DNA from: Acidobacteriota bacterium
GTDB taxonomy: Bacteria > Acidobacteriota > Terriglobia > Acidiferrales > UBA7541
Reading direction: 5' to 3'
Assembly: GCA_013289585.1 (NCBI GenBank)
Contig: JABCZR010000021.1
Span: forward strand, 1 to 64,000
Length of the DNA: 64,000 nucleotides
This document shows positions 61,560 to 64,000 of this stretch, in pieces. The position numbers and the translations under genes are program-made. The notes under the pieces were generated by a model. That model was not told the DNA's origin. It saw only the letters and a list, made by a program, of their open reading frames with translations, and searched no databases. Position 1 is the stretch's first letter. Each line of letters opens with the position of its first letter.

Positions 61560-62480
61560 TCACCATCCGCGCGTCGACAGCATGTCCTTCTCTTCCATTT
61601 GACGAATATCGAGTCCCTTCATGGCTTCGCCTAGCTCTTCGTGTGCTTCCAGCACAATCTTGGGATCTTCGAAATGTGTGGTGGCCTTGACGACGGCTTT
61701 CGCGCGCGTCTCCGGGTCGCTGGACTTGAAAATACCGGAACCGACGAACACGGCCTCCGCGCCCAGCTTGCGCACCAATGCCGCGTCGGCGGGCGTCGCA
61801 ATCCCGCCTGCGGAGAAATTCGGCACCGGGAGCTTCCCTGTCTTGGCAACCTGGCGAATAAGATCGAGCGGGGCGCCAAGCTCCTTGGCTTCACGCATCA
61901 GTTCATCGTCGCGCATGGTCGTCAGTTTCTTCATTTGGCTGACGATCGTGCGCATGTGGCGAACAGCTTCCACCACGTTTCCAGAGCCGGCTTCGCCCTT
62001 TGTTCGAATCATGGCCGCGCCCTCGGCGATCCGTCGCAGCGCTTCGCCCAGATTTCGTGCGCCGCAAACGAAAGGCACGCGGTAATCATGCTTCCAGATG
62101 TGATTTTCTTCGTCGGCAGGTGTCAGCACTTCGCTCTCATCGATGAAGTCCACTTCGAGCGCCTGCAGCACTTCCGCTTCGACGAAATGTCCGATACGCA
62201 CCTTGGCCATCACCGGAATCGTCACCGTGGCCATAATCTCGCGGATCACCTTGATCGACGCCATGCGCGCCACTCCGCCTTCTTTGCGGATATCCGACGG
62301 CACGCGCTCCAGCGCCATCACCGCGCAAGCGCCAGCTTTCTCGGCAATCTTAGCCTGTTCCGCGTTGGTGACGTCCATGATGACGCCACCCTTCAACATC
62401 TCTGCCAGACCGACTTTCACGCGCCATTCACTGGATCCCTTGCTTCCGTTCCCGCTGCCGTTTACTTTCTTCGCGTCCAT
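61560..62480 (-). CDS. pdxS: Pyridoxal 5'-phosphate synthase lyase subunit
   Basis: 306 residues. It makes PLP from ribose-5-phosphate, glyceraldehyde-3-phosphate and ammonia from PdxT. Conserved blocks: [40 protein letters not shown], the Schiff-base Lys in [54 protein letters not shown] and the C-terminal [21 protein letters not shown] Lys/Gly/Ser-rich N-terminal tail precedes the barrel. It heads the pdxS-X-pdxT string. Confidence 0.95.
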   Translation of the reverse strand: MDAKKVNGSGNGSKGSSEWRVKVGLAEMLKGGVIMDVTNAEQAKIAEKAGACAVMALERVPSDIRKEGGVARMASIKVIREIMATVTIPVMAKVRIGHFVEAEVLQALEVDFIDESEVLTPADEENHIWKHDYRVPFVCGARNLGEALRRIAEGAAMIRTKGEAGSGNVVEAVRHMRTIVSQMKKLTTMRDDELMREAKELGAPLDLIRQVAKTGKLPVPNFSAGGIATPADAALVRKLGAEAVFVGSGIFKSSDPETRAKAVVKATTHFEDPKIVLEAHEELGEAMKGLDIRQMEEKDMLSTRGW

Positions 62481-62535
62481 TGTGCTTCTCCTCTCAATCC
62501 CTGAGCTTATCGACGGAGTGCTCCGCCAAACTTTT

Positions 62536-63021
62536 TCACTTTTGTCCGATCACCACGAATCGTCCGCGCCCTTTTGCAAGAATTTCACCTGCCGTATTTC
62601 GAATCTCGCCCACCAAGAATAGATTTCTTCCCTTTTGCTCCGCTTCGTGACTCTCGACCATAATCTCCTTCTCGACGCTCACCGGCTTTAGGTACTCGAC
62701 GGTCAATTCCGCGGTCACCGCGAGAACGTCTCGAAAGCGGCAAACTTTTCCCATGGCCTCATCAAGAAGCATCGCGATGATCCCGCCATGCGCGAATCCC
62801 CCGCCACCCTGGTACCTCTCACCCAAAGTAAACCGGCCCACGATCTTGCGATTGACGTTGTCCTGTTCGAACGTCAATTTCATCCCGCCGGGATTGTCGC
62901 CGCCGCAGCCAAAACACTTGTTCGAAGGATTGGGCTCCAGCCTGATGATGTCGCTCAAATTTTGAACCCGTCCGCCTTTCCGTACGTGCTTCTTCGCAAC
63001 TCCTCGACTTCGTTCCGTCAA
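62536..63021 (-). CDS. PaaI-type hotdog thioesterase
   Basis: 161 residues from a TTG overlapping the stop of the aminotransferase-like gene (TTGA). N-terminal [16 protein letters not shown] is typical of PaaI-like thioesterases. The hotdog core holds [20 protein letters not shown], with its catalytic Gly/Asp loop, and [19 protein letters not shown]. It probably hydrolyses an acyl-CoA thioester; the substrate is unknown. It is 55 bases upstream of pdxS on the same strand. Confidence 0.82.
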   Translation of the reverse strand: MTERSRGVAKKHVRKGGRVQNLSDIIRLEPNPSNKCFGCGGDNPGGMKLTFEQDNVNRKIVGRFTLGERYQGGGGFAHGGIIAMLLDEAMGKVCRFRDVLAVTAELTVEYLKPVSVEKEIMVESHEAEQKGRNLFLVGEIRNTAGEILAKGRGRFVVIGQK

Positions 63022-64000
63022 ACCAGGGCTACGCGGCTGCGTTCCGCACGCCGCACGCCACGTTGGCGCTTGCGCATCTCGACCTTCAACAACTCCGCCA
63101 GAGTAGCCACTCCGCGCGCAATCTGTTTTTCATCCAGGCTAGCAAATCCAAGCCTCAGGGTGTTCGGCAGCGGAGCTTGCACGTAAAAATAGCGGCCCGG
63201 AGCAAACAATACGCCGCGTTCCTTCACGTGAATGAGCAGCTCGCTGGCGTCGAATCCAATGGGCAGTTCCAGCCACAAACACATGCCACCCTCTGGCCGC
63301 GTCCAGCGCGTGCCCTCGGGCATATTCTTCCGCAAAGCCTCGTCCAGAGCGGCCAACCGTGAAGTGTATACCTTGCGCATCTTGGCAAGGTGCTTGGTGA
63401 AGAGTCCACGACGCAAGAATTCCGCAAGCGTGGCTTGCGCCAGTTGATCCGTGTGCAGGTCTGTCGTCTGCTTCACCACACGCAGGCGTTCGATAGCCGC
63501 TGGCGGAGCGACAATCCACCCCACCCGCAATCCAGGAAACGCCACTTTCGCAAAGCTGTCGATGTGAATGACGATGTTGGAACGATCGAGCTGCTTCAGG
63601 GACGGGATCCGTTCTTCCCGTGCATTCAGCCGCGCGTAAATATGGTCTTCCACCACTGGCACCTGGTGGCGTCCAGCCAGCTCCAACACCTTGCGCCGAG
63701 AAGCCAGCGGCATCGACGTTCCCGTAGGATTCTGGAAGTCCGGCGTGAGCAGGATCAGCTTGACGCGATTTGCCGCCAGCGTCGCTTCCAGCGCTTCCAG
63801 GTCCAGTCCCAGCGGAGTTCCGGGTTCCGCATGCGTCCGCACTGGAACGCTCAAGCAACGCGCACGCGCCCCGTGGAAAATCGCCACCGCTCCAGGATAG
63901 GTCGGATTTTCCATGATCACCGAATCGCCGGGCCGCACAAACGCTTTGCTGATCAAATCAAACGATTGCTGGCAGCCGTCCGTGATCAGGAGGTTTTCAT
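63018..64000 (-). CDS. Fold-type I aminotransferase domain, MocR-like, 5' end beyond window
   Basis: 327 residues are visible; the frame is open to the window edge. Class I/II aminotransferase features: ITDGCQQSFDLISKAF, ENPTYPGAVAIFHGA, LLTPDFQNPTGTSMPLASRR, Asp in VVEDHIYARL, and the PLP-binding Lys in IDSFAKVAFPGLRVGWIV. The substrate Arg is in LPNTLRLGFASLDE. In MocR regulators such a domain follows an N-terminal GntR winged helix, which would lie past 64000. It could also be a plain aminotransferase. Its position before pdxS/pdxT recalls the PdxR regulator. Confidence 0.8.
   Translation of the reverse strand, partial: ENLLITDGCQQSFDLISKAFVRPGDSVIMENPTYPGAVAIFHGARARCLSVPVRTHAEPGTPLGLDLEALEATLAANRVKLILLTPDFQNPTGTSMPLASRRKVLELAGRHQVPVVEDHIYARLNAREERIPSLKQLDRSNIVIHIDSFAKVAFPGLRVGWIVAPPAAIERLRVVKQTTDLHTDQLAQATLAEFLRRGLFTKHLAKMRKVYTSRLAALDEALRKNMPEGTRWTRPEGGMCLWLELPIGFDASELLIHVKERGVLFAPGRYFYVQAPLPNTLRLGFASLDEKQIARGVATLAELLKVEMRKRQRGVRRAERSRVALV

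Overview
The window looks like chromosomal DNA from a GC-rich, Gram-negative-type environmental bacterium, most likely an acidobacterium. That placement is inference from gene content: three LytTR response regulators, an AmrS radical-SAM enzyme, a PQQ-dependent dehydrogenase with a PqqA-like peptide, a secreted SYLF protein, an sdhCAB operon with a single cytochrome b subunit, pyruvoyl arginine decarboxylase beside a deoxyhypusine-synthase homologue, and frequent TTG/GTG starts. No rRNA, CRISPR array, complete insertion sequence or prophage was seen.

Layout. 1-5900 is decayed or accessory: a TsaE-like tail with an in-frame amber codon, a Tat-exported vanadium haloperoxidase-like protein, a palindrome-rich intergenic element, a SYLF protein, and a broken Ser/Thr kinase-TPR gene spliced to the start of an unrelated gene. 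5900-18250 carries LytTR/LytS signalling, a Nudix hydrolase, a cold-shock protein, PolX, a DUF4097 beta-repeat protein, an orphan VapB-type antitoxin, a PQQ dehydrogenase and pqqA, plus several very small genes. 18500-24000 is central metabolism (myo-inositol-phosphate synthase, isocitrate and malate dehydrogenases) and an exported arginase-like protein. 23994-28040 (minus strand) is a sulfite-reduction operon: promoter, cysteine-rich leader peptide, intrinsic terminator, sulfite reductase, siroheme methyltransferase, a 43-residue membrane protein and a YeiH-type transporter. 28125-33439 holds a cyclophilin lipoprotein, a dipeptidase and sdhCAB. 34392-38330 is a polyamine cluster giving a route arginine -> agmatine -> N-carbamoylputrescine -> putrescine, with a deoxyhypusine-synthase-like enzyme that could act on the product. 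38400-49540 contains RNase J, an MFS pump, an overlapping aldehyde dehydrogenase/GH5/GNAT/UppP gene string, FtsK and tRNA-Phe. 50000-56200 has AsmA, NDH-2, a CPBP-like protein lacking the usual Glu-Glu motif, and AmrS. 56400-59500 is a LiaF-like/LytS/LytTR envelope-stress module. 59520-64000 is a minus-strand string: an aminotransferase of MocR type (cut by the window edge), a hotdog thioesterase, pdxS, a small membrane protein, pdxT, a low-molecular-weight phosphatase and a DtxR-type regulator.

The most interesting signal is the regulatory leader of the sulfite reductase operon at 27843-28039. A promoter, a 24-codon open frame beginning M-C-C-P-C with four Cys codons in the first eleven, and a strong terminator lie in the order expected for cysteine-responsive transcription attenuation. 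The polyamine cluster and the many tiny conserved-looking genes (PqqA-like, 30-, 43- and 47-residue membrane peptides) come next.
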